Shown here in pieces: positions 23,030 through 34,808 of a stretch of DNA of 64,000 bases. The DNA lies in NCBI GenBank assembly GCA_963565915.1, contig OY751493.1:1736001-1800000 (forward strand). The letters run 5' to 3'. Source of the DNA: Entoloma clypeatum. Taxonomy: Eukaryota; Basidiomycota; Agaricomycetes; Agaricales; Entolomataceae. The notes below the pieces were generated by a model. The model ran no database searches and had not been told where the DNA came from. It saw only the letters and a list, made by a program, of their open reading frames with translations. The position numbers and the translations under genes were made by a program. Each line of letters starts with the position of its first letter. The stretch's first letter is position 1.

Positions 23030-24181
23030 ATGGGTTTGTTCGCTTTCTCTCTCCTCCGCACTCTTCATTTTACATACAACTTCATTCTTTTTGTTTCTTC
23101 GCTCTGGAAGCCTCGTAGCTCGTCCGTCCTTCAAAAATGCCCCCGCATACCACAGCATGTTGCCGTCATTCTCGTGGCTCGGGTTGACCTCGGGTTGGAA
23201 GAATGCCTGGTCCAAAGTGTCATTGACGCGGTGGGTTGGTGTCGTTCGGCTGGTGTCGAAAAACTCACCATCTACGACGAACACGGTCTGTCTTCAATTG
23301 ATTATTCCTTTGGCTTGCGCAAGTGTGACATATTACAAGGCCAAGTGTTGAAACATTCTCAAGAAATTCGTGGCTGCCTAGTTGGAGAAAGTTCAGAGGA
23401 ATCGAGCGAGTCCGAAATCGAATTTCCGCTGACGCCACCACCATCCGACTATTCTGCGTCGCGACCAATCTCCCCGCAAAATAATCGTCATCTAGACACG
23501 GACAGCGTAACCATTCATATAACCGAAAAGCCAGCAAAACGGAGGTCAGACCTCCGTAGGGAGGTTCGAACGAAGAATTGTGTGAACCGTATGTGTGTTG
23601 TATGACGTTCAGCAGTTTTGACATTCAGATCAATTCCAGAAAGCCATTGTAACACTGCTAAATCCCTTACACTATGTTTGACATCACGGAAATCGTCGAA
23701 GCCTGTGATAGCTTTAGTCGCTCGATCACTCGCTTGTGCACACATGTCAAAATTCCAAAAGGACGAGATATATCTCAAGGAGGTCCCTTTCACTCTCATC
23801 AAGGATGATCTGGACGGCATTCTAGAAGGTGTGGACAACCGCTTCAAAATTCACGGCGCATAACATTTCTTCGTAGTTAACAACGGCCTGTCATCCCCGG
23901 ATTTCATTGTCATCCATCCCGTTTTTCCTTCAGATTATAACCAAACTCCTCCGGAACTCCATGGTTACCCTCCATGGCACATTAGGCTGACCGAAATATA
24001 GTAAGTCCTGTTCTGGTTGGTCGATGAGAATCGAAGCTGACCACTAGGCAGCCATAATAAATACAGGCCTGTTTGGCTCTTAGATCGCGACTTAGCCCGT
24101 GAGCCCTTGCCGCTCGATGAAAGAACTTTCAACCAGGCATTGTATGAGTTCGCTGCTGCGGAAATGCGTTTTGGAAAATAA
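23030..24181 (+). CDS. NUS1: NUS1/NgBR subunit of cis-prenyltransferase
   Basis: Non-catalytic subunit of dehydrodolichyl diphosphate synthase at the ER, needed for dolichol and protein glycosylation. The start MGLFAFSLLRTLHFTYNFIL forms an N-terminal membrane helix. IPQHVAVILVARVDLGLEEC and AVGWCRSAGVEKLTIYDEHG match the Nus1 fold. A Ser/Pro-rich insert follows (SEIEFPLTPPPSDY). The last exons read SKPVIALVARSLACAHMSKF, LSSPDFIVIHPVFPSD, GYPPWHIRLTEI (the Nus1 end of the UPPS-like fold) and RPVWLLDRDL. It is not a catalytic Rer2-type enzyme: the first helix lacks the catalytic Asp motif of DGNRR. Several introns after 23580. Confidence 0.87.
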
Positions 24182-24625
24182 GTGGCGGAAGACGTAGGTT
24201 GTCATCCATTCGAACAATATACGTTTTGTCGATCGAGGCTCCCAAGTAGAATAACCGTGATTTTAAGTACGATCTGTGGAAACGCAAAAAATGTTCCGAG
24301 TATAATGGCATCTGATTCCGAAAACGTCGCTTGGCACTGATCATTCCGTCTCACGCGGCTTTATATATAGCATCATTGGCATTGCAAGTACAGTCCTTGC
24401 AGAAAGATTTCCGACGACTTACATACATGTTTCCGACCGCAGACCCTGGCTGAAGATAGCTTTCGCCAGAAAGTGATTCCTCGACACTAGTCAACCTCCG
24501 GTGCGGGCGCTGCTTGATCCCGCTTTTTGATACCTAATGATCCGCGAGCACCACGGACATGGTTTTCCTTAAAAAAGTGTCGTTTCGTGTATCCTTGCGA
24601 CCTACAGCCCAATATTCGAGCCAAT
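24182..24625. other. Intergenic region with promoter of the DUF2235 gene
   Basis: No supportable coding exon between the NUS1 stop and the DUF2235 start. The stretch holds a TATA box at 24362-24369 and a likely 5' UTR of about 230 bases. Confidence 0.5.
24362..24369 (+). promoter_or_regulatory. TATA box
   Basis: TATATATA, followed by ag, about 260 bases upstream of the DUF2235 start codon. Position and sequence fit a core promoter element for that gene. Confidence 0.45.
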
Positions 24626-26799
24626 ATGTCTGGGCTTGCCGTTTTCGAACCCTCGAGGTCTCCGCGTCGTACTTCAACAGAACCCTTCTTGGAGCTTTCA
24701 CAAATGCCGAAAAGAATCGTCGTTTGTTGTGATGGGTACGACAACCTTCTACATCGCCTCGCGAGTATAACTTCAGAAAAAAAAATCTCCCCCTTTTCGC
24801 AGAACATGGCAGGATGGCGTTTCGCAGGTGCAGCGGTCTTCCTATACCAACATCCTGGTATGCCAGTCTGAATCCTGATAGCATGGACACACATCCTCAT
24901 GACCTCAGCGTCTCGCTAGGACAATAACCCATGAAGACAAGCGCTCCAAACCATTTATTCCTCAAATTGTGTTTTATCAGTCTGGGATCGGGTCCGACAA
25001 AAGCCTATATTCTCGATATGTCCAAGGTTCCGTCAATTACTGCTCATGTATTCCGTTCTTATTCGGGAGTTTTCTGCAGGAACTACGGGGGCTTCACTAG
25101 GTAATTTGCGTATTAACGCGTATTACTTGTTGATGTAGCTTTCTCCCCGACATAGGCGATAAGGTGGAAGAAGCTTACGCTTTTATCGCCCAGTGCGTTG
25201 CTTATTTATCCATAGCGACATGTTGAACCATTCTCATTATATCAGAAACTATCGGCCGGGAGATGAAGTAAGTCCACCAACCGACCATTCCATATTCTCT
25301 ACTCGAACTGATGTATCAGATTTTTCTATTCGGATTTTCACGGGTAAAATAGTTTGAATTTTGTTAAGGCTTGCGTTTACCCAGAGTGAGCAATAGGGTG
25401 CTTATACGGCCAGGATGGTGGCGATGTTCATCGTAAGTTTGTAAACCTCTCGCACTTCCCAAAATCCGACATAACACCAGGGCGAGATCGGCGTTCTCGA
25501 TAGAAGGGATATGGACCATTTTGCAAGCATATTCCTGGCTTACCAAAAGCTTGGAGAGACCAATGACACAGAAGGTGGGCCGTCTGAGGCGAATGAAGAT
25601 GTCACGCGCATCTGATTCTGGTTCTGCCTAGAGATCCAAAACCTCAAAGCGAAATTGTTTCCTTGGACCAAAACAGATTCCCCAGGAAAGATTCGAACAG
25701 GCACAAGCCGCAATTCTTTCTCAATCAAGTCAGTTCATCCATTGTCTGGCTGCGTCGCTTTCTTTCTAACGTTCATCAAAGATGTCTCGGGGTTTTCGAT
25801 ACCGTTGGTTCTTTCGGTCTTCCAGAAGAACTCACTCTCGATTCCAAAGAGCTACGAACAATGTTCGGATTTCCGGATAATACTCTGGGAGAACACGTTG
25901 AGCGCGCATACCAAGCCTTAGCACTTAACGAGACGCGGGCCGATTTTGTACGTAGTCCCTGTCAGCCTCCGTCATTTTGGTGCTGACGCTGCACGCTAGG
26001 ACTGTTGCAAATTCCAGCAAACGGCAGGCGGACAGCAGAAGAAACAAACACTGAAACAAGTGAGTCAGGAACACTGAAGCTTCTGAGTTACATCGTAGTG
26101 ACCCTCGATCATGAAGTGTTGGTTCACAGGTGCGCTGAAGATCATTCACGATGAGACAAACAGGCGACTAACTGCGCCAGCTTCTTAGGTTCTCACTCCG
26201 ATGTATGTTCAAACTCTCTTATAATCAATCATACAAGCTCACCTTGAATAGATTGGCGGCGGTTACTCCGATCACGATTTGGCGGACTTGTCTCTGACCT
26301 GGATGGCTGTCGGTTGCACTTCCATGAATTCCGAATATTTCTGAGATGGTTGTTTTTACTAGGCGCAGATTGGTGATATTCTTTCACTGGACATGTCCTA
26401 TCTGGTATCACTTTTCCAACCCACTGCAGCTTGGGGTAAACTGAAGCCGCATGAGTACGTCGAGTCAGATGCATGAACACCACACACTGACACTGTCTCC
26501 ATATTAGCTCTTCAATGGGAATATTCTCTCTGGCCCGCACTGTCACTCGCCAATTCCCAGCTGATTACAACCAAACAACAAAAGAAACAATACATGCGTC
26601 AGTGCTGCAACAGGACAACATTGACCCTCTATTATCCCGTGTACTCACCAAGCATCCAAAATTGGTTGCCCCACTTATGCCTCTGGAAGAAGAATTGCGG
26701 TTGCATTGGCCGAAGTTGTTGCGATCCAAGCAACTTTCCTTGGAGAACAGCCTCAATGTTACTATTATCGAATCCAAATCTGTGCTTTTTCATGGCTAA
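24626..26799 (+). CDS. DUF2235 alpha/beta-hydrolase (Tle1-like)
   Basis: Member of the DUF2235 family, related to the catalytic domain of bacterial type VI phospholipase effectors and common in fungi with unknown substrate. Exons join to give MPKRIVVCCDGTWQDG, VQRSSYTNIL, VFYQSGIGSD, TGASLGDKVEEAYAFI, NYRPGDEIFLFGFSRGAYTA (nucleophile elbow G-F-S-R-G, Ser intact), RMVAMFIGEIGVLDRRDMDH, a CLGVFDTVGSFGLPEEL segment (catalytic Asp region) and FTGAHSDIGGGYSDHDLADL (His/metal region). An alternative start is the ATG at 24704, directly before the first strand. Many very short exons between 25100 and 26400. The end has HASVLQQDNIDPLL. It lies head-to-tail with the large membrane protein gene, 171 bases upstream of it. 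Confidence 0.83.
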
Positions 26800-26970
26800 G
26801 TGTAGCCATCAAGTCACTGTATCAAGTACAATTATTACTGTGTTATTTATGTAATCATTCAGGCGCTGAGGCACCACCAAAGACGGGAGTTCTTCGTATT
26901 CTCAGCTGAGAGGAGGGTTTGAGCTGATCATCACATTAAAACTTCCACTGATTCCGATGGCAGCTTGGCG

Positions 26971-29900
26971 ATGCGTGTAAAGAACTTAGTGGAGTTTTTC
27001 GATCCCCCTTCAACGACCATTGAGGCCTCCGGGTCCAGCCCCACTGGACGACGTCGACAGACGTTGTCGAGTTCAGTACCGTCTACGAAGCGGCCGCCCT
27101 CCCACACTCGAGTGAAGATATCTTCACGTCCTGTCACGACTCCAACGATTCCTCGAGCGTTTGACCATGGATCGTCTCATGATATCGCAGGTGCTGAGGA
27201 CTCCTTCCCCTGTGTGCGGCCAAGAGGTGGCAGATCAGTCAAATGTGATGACGCCAGCATATCCCTTCTCTCATGCGGATCCTCTAGCAATCCCCCCGGC
27301 GGCCATAGGCCGGAAACTCCACCCGATGCCACCCAACTACCCTCACCACCAGCCGCGGAGTCGCATCAGCTTTCAAAGCATATACCTGTACCTGCGACAG
27401 TCGTTTTCGCACGTCGTGCTCCGCCATTGGATCTCCCAAGATTAGATAAATACCTCTCATCTATACCCCCGCCAGATTTCAACGACATGCGACGATCTCT
27501 ATCAACGATGTTCTCTCCTATGGATAAACTATCTGAATCAGGAAAGTCACTTGATGACTTGGAAACAAATGCCAGTAGATCCCCTCCTTGGGTAAATCGA
27601 AACACCATTTTAGGATCTATCGTTAGCATAGTCCTCGGTGTCACTGTAAGTCTTGACGCATACCGAAACTTCCGCATGTATTGAATAGCCCAGGGGTCGA
27701 GTGCGCTTGCTTCTTTTTACAGTCTACAGGGACTTTTTAACACGGTCCAAATTTTCGCTTTGATCCTGAGCACGATCGGTACGTTAGGCGGATGTCATAT
27801 CACACTTTCATAAGCTTCCATTGACTACAGTACCTGTCGGCGGGCGTAATATTCAAGACAAGTGGAGAAAAATATTCTTAGGAACGATGTCAGTGAGTCG
27901 GGCCCTTTCATCAGAAACACTTCACTGATCAATCACACCAGACCAAACATCTTGGCTCTCAATTTTGCCTCGACGCTCGTTCAATCGCTTCTTTATCTTT
28001 TAGTCTTCATGGCTATAACTGCAGGTCTCCTGTACTATTTTTACAGATCAAGTCGGCGATGTGATCGCTATGGTGTGGCCGAGGGATTTCAGCAGGCGGG
28101 TCCGAGGGGGAAACAATGGACTTTGGTCATCGTGACATTTCTGTTGACAATAATATATCTCCCCCTAAGCACTATGGCCATTCACGTCCTTGTATGGTCT
28201 GAAGACTTATGGATTGTTCCCAATCCATACTCGAATGCAACCTCGTATCCACCCACTCTTCCGCCTTTCGGTCCGACAAGCGAATATCGTGATCCATTGG
28301 ATTTCTGTTGGACTACGACGATGCAAAAGAATGAAGTCAATTATGCGCCACCGTTCATTATGATATCGGCCATCGTCTTCTTGACTGTGAGGTGCAGAAA
28401 TTCTTTCATTCTCAGCAACTCACTCGCTTTTGAAGCTCGCAGTTTGTTATCCCATCGCATTACATCGCGCCATAAAACGGGCGGTCCCGATCGTAGATAA
28501 ATTCACAGAACTTGGCAGAGCTAGAAATAGTGTCGAGATGGACGAGGAATATCATAGGCTGCTAACTCGTGACCGAAATTCATTCACATTTCTCTATACT
28601 GGTGTGTCTCACGTTCGAACTCATACCTTATGGTCTGCATAACCTGCTGCATAGGTTTCCGCCGCGGGTGGGGTACTTATGAGTCCATTTACCTTGTGGC
28701 TAAGCTTAGCACTCTTTTGATAATCGCGGTCATTGATCCAAATAACTGCCTTTTCCGCTCCTTCCCCCGTTCGCAGGTCTCTGTCGTCCGACAGGTGCTT
28801 TTACTCATATCCACCATCGCTTTTTTTGGAGCCCAGTGTATTCATGCTCCATTCCTTGATCCTGTCAACAATGCAAGCGAATGGGTTTCAAGACTTAACT
28901 ACGTTGCGACATCTGCAGTCGCCCTCGCAGTCGTTTTGAATATTCCTGGAAAGGAGGTGCTTAATACGTACATTCTTTATTCGTGAGTCCAGTCCCGTTG
29001 ATGTCTGCTGTTAGTCGTCGACTGAAGCCCCCAAGAATTTATGCAATCACTTATGGATTTACTGCCTGTGCATACATCCCATTCTTTTTCTTATGTTTTT
29101 CTTGATAAATCTTCCCCAGATTTTACTCTCATAAACTTGGCATTTATGCAACGGGCTGTCAAAAGTCAGACCACCACTTTCTCCATCATTGTGTAGGCAA
29201 TTGACCCTCCTCTGCAGGACTCACAAGGCGTATCGATTTTAGTATGCAAAAGCTGTTCGCTCTTATTTCTCCTTGTTGACCCCTGTTCCCTAGGCATCGA
29301 TATTTTTTCCCCTCGGTCAATTTTCATGTTCACAAGATTCATTCTGAGCTTTAACTTGGTACATCAGGCTGGACCTCTCTTCTTCGTCTCCACATACCAA
29401 ACGACGGATCTGGCAGGAGTGCATCAGCACACTGATCCTTATCAGCCCCGAATGCGCAATACCCAAAACACAGCCCATGGCTTATGCCCAAGCAAGAGAC
29501 TCCGCCTTCCCTCCCTACTTGTTAGATTTTTGCGGAACTCCTGGAGAGAGACACGTCGAAAATATGAAGGTAAGAGAATGTCCAAAAGAAGTCTACTAGC
29601 GTTTGTGCTCAGCGGGCGTAGATCTTGAGAGAAGTCGGCACTTTCGCCTACAACAAAGCTGTCGCATTATTATCTGGCCCGGATCATGCTCGGTATGGGC
29701 GGATAGCCCTCGATATTCAGATGAATTTCATTGGACCAGACTGTTATTGGAAGGGAGAATCTGGCCATTCAGATTTATCCTGTTCGGGTTATTTTGGTAA
29801 CGCTTGGTGGATCCCATTTCCTCCGACTCTTGTGAGTAAATTGCAAGCTCAGTGATTGTGAATCTCACGACTTTACCTAGGTCATGCGTTATGATGATGG

Positions 29901-31305
29901 ACCGCTTGTCATCCTCAGGGAACTATCAGCATTCGAGAACTACATTCGTCAAAATTCCAGCAAGTACATTCAACGTAAGCGTCAAGTGAGGTTACTGCTT
30001 CGTGCACTCGAGAACCAAGTTGTAACCTGGCCGTATGACCATCTTGTAGTACGTGCAATCTTGAAATTGTTATCAAGTCAGCATATTCATCTTCTGAATA
30101 GTCTATTGGTGAGCCTATAAGTGGCTGGTTCGGGCGGAAGCGTTACACGGCAACGAAATCAGTCCATCATCGCTCTTGCGTTTTGCGTATCATTCGTCAA
30201 GGCGAACTGAGCTGGAACAACCTCCAATTAGGCAGCGGTTTCACGGTTGAGCTTGTCTACGGGAAACACCTCACCTTGACCGGGGATGCAATTGGCCTGA
30301 ATGACGAGTTCGAGTTGACCAGCCCTTTAGCCAACTTCTTCAGCCTGAACGAAACTCTCATCCCCAGCAGATTGAAAGAGGTTGAAGGTACGCTTCTGGG
30401 GTATCGCCGCCATCACCGAAAGGTTTGCCAATGGAAGAATCGTGTCTTGACCTATGGATTTTTGTCCAAAGTCTATGATCAACCAAGGGTGATAGATGTC
30501 TCGACAGCAAACGAGAGCGATCCACGAGTCCGTCAACTGATTGCGAACAACGAAGTTATATTGAAAGGAAGCTATGAAAGATTCAAGATTGTTTCGAGGT
30601 CGGAAACCACCGCCTGGTGGTATCTCTTCTGGGTACAAAGTCCGAAAACTAGATTGTCATGACAAAGGTTGACCTGCTACCTAGGATGATCTTTGGAGGC
30701 GCAATTACGACACGATTCCGGGCTTGCAACGGCATGCCAAAGATTTTAATCCCCATTACTCAACTTCGATCACCTATGCCCCTCTCCCTCGTGCCGCGTT
30801 GGAAGCTTTTCTGATACAAAGAGGCCTCTTGTCCAAGACAGGTCGTTCAAACACCTTTTTCACCTCCGGCTTTCTGAATAAATTATATGTCCGGTTGAAC
30901 GACACAGTTTTCCGATCTGCGGGACCAGTAAGTCTGACCTAGGCATTTCTGTCTTGAGCTGATCAAAGGCAGGCGATATTGTTCCACATTGGGGATGGAG
31001 GAACAGAAAGGGAGATGATAGAGGTGGATCTTGAGACGCGCGTTGGCCAACAGTCGACAATAGGGACAGGAGGTGGTACTGATCACGACAATTCGTGGAT
31101 TCAAACTCGACCCAATTATCGATGGGAAGGCATGCTTGGGGATCCTTTACGTAAAGGAAAACATGGGCGCCGACATTTATTGGCGAAGCTTGGCGCTTGG
31201 TTGGGCTTGACACCTACTTGGAGGTCGGGGACACCCTCCAGTGGGTTAGCTCTTGATGTCCGTCTTCACAATGGGCGATATGTGGTGATAGACGGTCAGA
31301 AATAA
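26971..31305 (+). CDS. Very large multi-pass membrane protein, uncharacterised
   Basis: I do not recognise a named family. After a Ser/Pro-rich cytosolic N-terminus (MRVKNLVEFFDPPSTTIEAS), about seven to eight hydrophobic helices follow: NTILGSIVSIVLGVT, the stretch around FNTVQIFALILSTIVPV, LALNFASTLVQSLLYLLVFM, WTLVIVTFLLTIIYLPLSTM, PPFIMISAIVFLT with CYPIALHRAIKRA, SIYLVAKLSTLLIIAVIDPN, RQVLLLISTIAFFGAQC and RLNYVATSAVALAVVL. The long soluble tail has HARYGRIALDIQMNFIGPDC, NAWWIPFPPTLVMRYDDGPL, VTWPYDHLVV and ALDVRLHNGRYVVIDG at the end. A loop between helices has the motif DPNNCLFR and, further on, PFLDPVNNASEW. From recall these motifs recur in other Agaricomycete predicted proteins. Start is the first in-frame ATG; no signal peptide is seen. 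More than ten introns. Confidence 0.7.
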
Positions 31306-31315
31306 TGTATTATTA

Positions 31316-31340
31316 CTATGGGTGACCGGGTGTTGCAAAA
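31316..31340 (+). repeat. Left terminal inverted repeat
   Basis: 25 bp, the exact reverse complement of 31962-31986. With the flanking TA on each side the palindromic match is 27 bp (31314-31340 against 31962-31988). Confidence 0.92.
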
Positions 31341-31961
31341 CTTTTTAAAGAGGGCTTATCGTGCTACATCCACTGCCTCAAATGACTTGATTCTTTTACC
31401 GTCGTACAGCCTGGCTTTCTGGCTTTAATTGTCTCCACTTGATCTTGAGGATATGTGGCAAGGAAAAATAACTGGAGCGGGAGGAAATTGGCACACCATT
31501 TTCACTAGGTTGTGCAAAATATGTCACACTCGGGTCACATCACAATTTACGTCTCCGCCCTGCAGAGCCTCCTGCCTCTTTGGGGGAGGTCCTGTCGGAG
31601 TTCGAACCATACGACGCTCGATGAGTTTTGTTGTCACGCTCAAGATTCGACGAGTGTCCACGTCTTGTATACCTCATGTTTCTGTCCCGGAGAAATTGTT
31701 TTAAGGATGGATAACAATAAAACATATCATATCCCGAAGGATGAAGGTGCCCGCTCAAACATCAATTTTACCAAGATAGAACAAGCTCGAAAATCGTGGT
31801 TTTTCATGGTTTTTCAGCTCTGATTTCATTGAGGGACAGGAATGTCATGTTTCGAAGTTACAGTGGTCTCCTAAAGTGCCTAAAGATTCCCGATCTATGA
31901 GACATCAGTTGCTCAAGATGCGGGAATGCGCCCATCGGAGAAATTTTGCATAACTAGGTGA

Positions 31962-31986
31962 TTTTGCAACACCCGGTCACCCATAG
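31962..31986 (-). repeat. Right terminal inverted repeat
   Basis: 25 bp, the exact reverse complement of 31316-31340, followed by the second TA at 31987-31988. Confidence 0.92.
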
Positions 31987-32034
31987 TATCTTATGTAAAA
32001 TAAATTATAGTTCGTGAGATAGCAAATCTACGTG

Positions 32035-33440
32035 ATGCCTCGTCGTCCTCGCCCACGTTTGAGAGCTCCTCCACAGGTCGGAGCTGGTCATTCTCATAAC
32101 CCTGCAGGCCGGGAAAGCCCTCTCCAAGATGGCGGCATTATGGATGAAGCAGACTCTGGGAATAATGCTCCAGTGGTAGACCCCACGACCTACTGGGTTG
32201 AAGATGACGAAGATGACCTCGACGCACCCAGAATCGCTCAATGGATAGACGAGTATGATTCAGAATATAGCTCAGATGGAGAAAACGCTCCAGGACCATC
32301 GAACCTTGTGCGTACAGACGACATTTTTCGTGCCTTTGTCATCGACAACTCTCTACCAGAAAACCCTTGAAAATGGTGGCTTATATACCCTCATGTTAGA
32401 ATTTCTAAAGGCAAACGCTTTGTACCCCAGATTTGTCCGATTTGCCGCTTGGTACGCTCCGAAAAGCACAACATTTGTTCAATCAGGCTACCGTGGACGC
32501 TTCCAACGGTTCTGATTCAGGTGGTGAAGCGGAGAGTTCGGATGATATGCCAGAGGTTTCCAACTTGAAAGGGAAGGACAAGGCGAAACGGGAGTGGAGT
32601 ACCAAGCCAAAGAAAGACATTGCGAAGCGTTCAAGCAAGCATGCGTGCGCTTCTTGTTATTATCATTGTTTATTTTGGCTGATGTTGGCCTTGCAGTCCC
32701 ATGGAAGTAACGTCCAAGAAGCCCGTTACCCGGAAACGAACCGTCGTTGAAGTTAAAACTCTGGCAAGTACATCATGGGATTGGATTTTTTTTTTGTTCA
32801 AATGGGAGGATTGATGATGACCGTCTTCAAAGCAACCCCGTGATCCTCGATTTTTACCATTGGCGGGGGCGTTTTCAGCCGAGAAATTCCAGAAATCTTA
32901 CAGTTTTCTTGCGGAGTCGCGGAAGAGGGAGCTGGCGACTCTACGAGTGAGCTTGAAGCAAACTCGAAAGCTGCTGTCATCTTCACCAAAGGACCTGTAT
33001 GCCGAGCGCGAGACGGAAGTGAAAAGGATAGAATTGGCGGTAAAGAGGGCTGAAAGTCAGGTCAACAAGGATCGTCAAGACAAAATTGAGCAGGAGGCGC
33101 TGGAGAAAATGACGGAGGAAGAGCGAAAGAAGAGGAAGGAAGGAAAGGAGGAGTGGCATCTGAAGAAATGTAAGTTTTGGGAGATCTCCCGACTGGTTTG
33201 GGGATCTCATTTTGGACGACAGCGAGCCAACGAGAGTTGCTTGTACGGGCTAGGTACGAAGCGCTTGCAGCGGAGGGCGGCAAACGAGCGGTTAAGAAAG
33301 CGATTGAAAAGAAGCAAAAGAAGATCGGTCAGAAGGAGAAGAGATCGCGACCGTATCCGAAGGGAGGAGGCTTGAAGCGCGGAGCTGACTCGAGCGGTTA
33401 TGATGAAGGACGCGCCAAACGACGAAAAGTAGGGTATTGA
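32035..33440 (+). CDS. RRP36: rRNA biogenesis protein RRP36
   Basis: Nucleolar component of the small-subunit processome, needed for early pre-18S cleavages. The first exon is an Arg/Pro start (MPRRPRPRLRAPPQVG) and an acidic stretch (YWVEDDEDDLDAPRI, EYDSEYSSDGEN). The conserved core follows: DLPLGTLRKAQHLFNQ, RSSKHA, then the short exon with VTRKRTVVEVK, AGAFSAEKFQKSYSFLAESR, ELATLRVSLKQTRKLL, EEWHLKKSEKRELLVRARYE and KRAVKKAIEKKQKKIGQKEK, ending in a basic RAKRRKVGY. The exact boundary of the first intron (between about 32300 and 32430) is not settled. The upstream sequence is the inverted-repeat element, so the promoter must lie in or be provided by it. Confidence 0.87.
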
Positions 33441-33531
33441 ACTCCAGAATCATTACTGGCAGCTGGTGTTTTATTCTTTAAAGATAGTTGGTATACACTT
33501 TGGATATATAAGTCATAAGTCATGAGAACAC

Positions 33532-34778
33532 CTATGTGGGAGCATCCTTCTTTGTTGTGAGGGACAAAATGTGATCAGCATCATCCAGGGCCTCTTGCAC
33601 TAATGATGATGAGATGGGCAGGGAATCAGAGAAGGGATCGTCATACCTTGGACTTTGAAACGCAGCTGCTTTTTCTCGAAGTCTTCAAAGGTAGACTGTA
33701 GGATTTCCCTCTGACGGCGTATGGTTTCGTCGGCACGTTTGAGGTGCTCTGATTCAGAGCGCAAGTGCTCCATACATTGCTCAACCTGTTCTTGCAGAGC
33801 CTCGAGACCATTCATCTGCTCGACGTATATGTCGCGTATGTCCTCCCATTTGTGACCTGAGAACAAGGCAATTCAGAAGGAGAAAAAAAAATTGAGAGAT
33901 GTGGAACTGACCAGAGATTTGGGCTTTGAGGGCGACAGAGGCATAGTCGGATAATTGCTGAGCGAGACCGCGGTCATCAGCCCAGGAAACGGTCTTGGCA
34001 AAGTCGCCTGTGCTTGCTCGTTTGATGCAACTTCGTCGTCGCGGGAGCTGTTTTTTCTGTGGAGGTGGAGACTGTTCCGAGGGAGGGGTGTCGTGAAGGG
34101 CGTGAGGTGAATTTTCAGGGAGGGAGACGATCCTCTGTGGATCGATGGAGAGGTCATAACCGGAATTGAGATCGCGTATGCGAAGAAGGTGTGGCAGGGG
34201 AAGCGGAGAGGATACTGAACGCCTTGGGGGTGGTAGCGGAGCCGTCATGGGTTTGGATTGTGACGAGGGCTTCTCGATTGATTGTTTAGGTATCGGGCGA
34301 GGTGGGCGAGTGATGTCTGAAGGGAGGCATTGAGGGCATCTATTGGAGGAATGAGGGTCTGAGCGGGAGGGTGGATGGGGGTGTAAGAGCGCGTTGGTAC
34401 GCTTCTGCTGCTCTTTGAACCATTTTTCCATGGCCTTTACTCGGAAGTCGGGGGGTGCGATGATGGTCTGATCCGATGGCGACTTTGCGAGTTTCTGGCA
34501 TTTGCGAACCATCCTGTCCTTGAGGTGACGTATCTGGAGGATGCGCTCCCATGAGAGGGCAGGCTTTTTGCGAAGCTCGAAGGCTTCGAACTTGAGAAGC
34601 TGGTCGTACATGGCGGCGGTGCCGGGGGGAAGGAGGACCTGTGAGGGGAGTAGGATGAAATGGAGGAAGAGGAGGAGGAGGATGGACGGACCTTGAGCTG
34701 GTTGGTTGTGTCTGTGGTCTGGATATAGCGCCAACCTTTTGCACAGCGGGGATCGTACGGCTCGAGCTGGCCTCTCAT
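33532..34778 (-). CDS. Uncharacterised coiled-coil protein with possible PP1-docking motifs
   Basis: Not recognised as a named family. It begins MRGQLEPYDPRCAKGWRYIQ, followed after one intron by LLPPGTAAMYDQLLKFEAFE and a basic helical region RILQIRHLKDRMVRKCQKLA. The middle is Pro/Ser-rich and looks disordered. It contains RRRSCIKRAS and, eight residues on, KTVSWADD. These resemble the SILK and RVxF docking motifs of protein phosphatase 1 regulators, which often occur in this order. The C-terminal part is a coiled coil (EALQEQVEQCMEHLRSESEH, ADETIRRQREILQSTFEDFE), and the last exon ends LSLTTKKDAPT. Divergent from PEX16; the two start codons are only 30 bases apart. A start at the internal Met of AAMYDQ is possible. 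Confidence 0.65.
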
Positions 34779-34808
34779 GGTGTGTGACAAAAGTGTGACA
34801 GCGCCTGT

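Larger units (their letters stand above)
31316..31986. mobile_element. Non-autonomous inverted-repeat element (MITE-like), TA target duplication
   Basis: A 671-bp segment bounded by perfect 25-bp terminal inverted repeats beginning CTATGGGTGACCGGGTGTTG, flanked on both sides by TA. The TA duplication and the compact TIRs fit the Tc1/mariner-pogo (Fot1-like) superfamily. No transposase is recognisable inside. An internal reading frame at 31524-31823 (100 codons) has no motif I know; it might be decayed or captured sequence. The element starts 10 bases after the stop codon of the large membrane protein gene and ends 48 bases before the RRP36 start codon, so it supplies the whole intergenic space. 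Confidence 0.85.

Noticed and set aside
23030..24181. Catalytic cis-prenyltransferase (Rer2)
   Set aside because: The catalytic Asp-Gly-Asn-Arg motif is missing and the ends match the regulatory Nus1 subunit.
32032..32370. Separate small acidic protein gene before RRP36
   Set aside because: It is best read as the first exon of RRP36, whose family has an acidic N-terminus; the downstream core exon has no ATG of its own.
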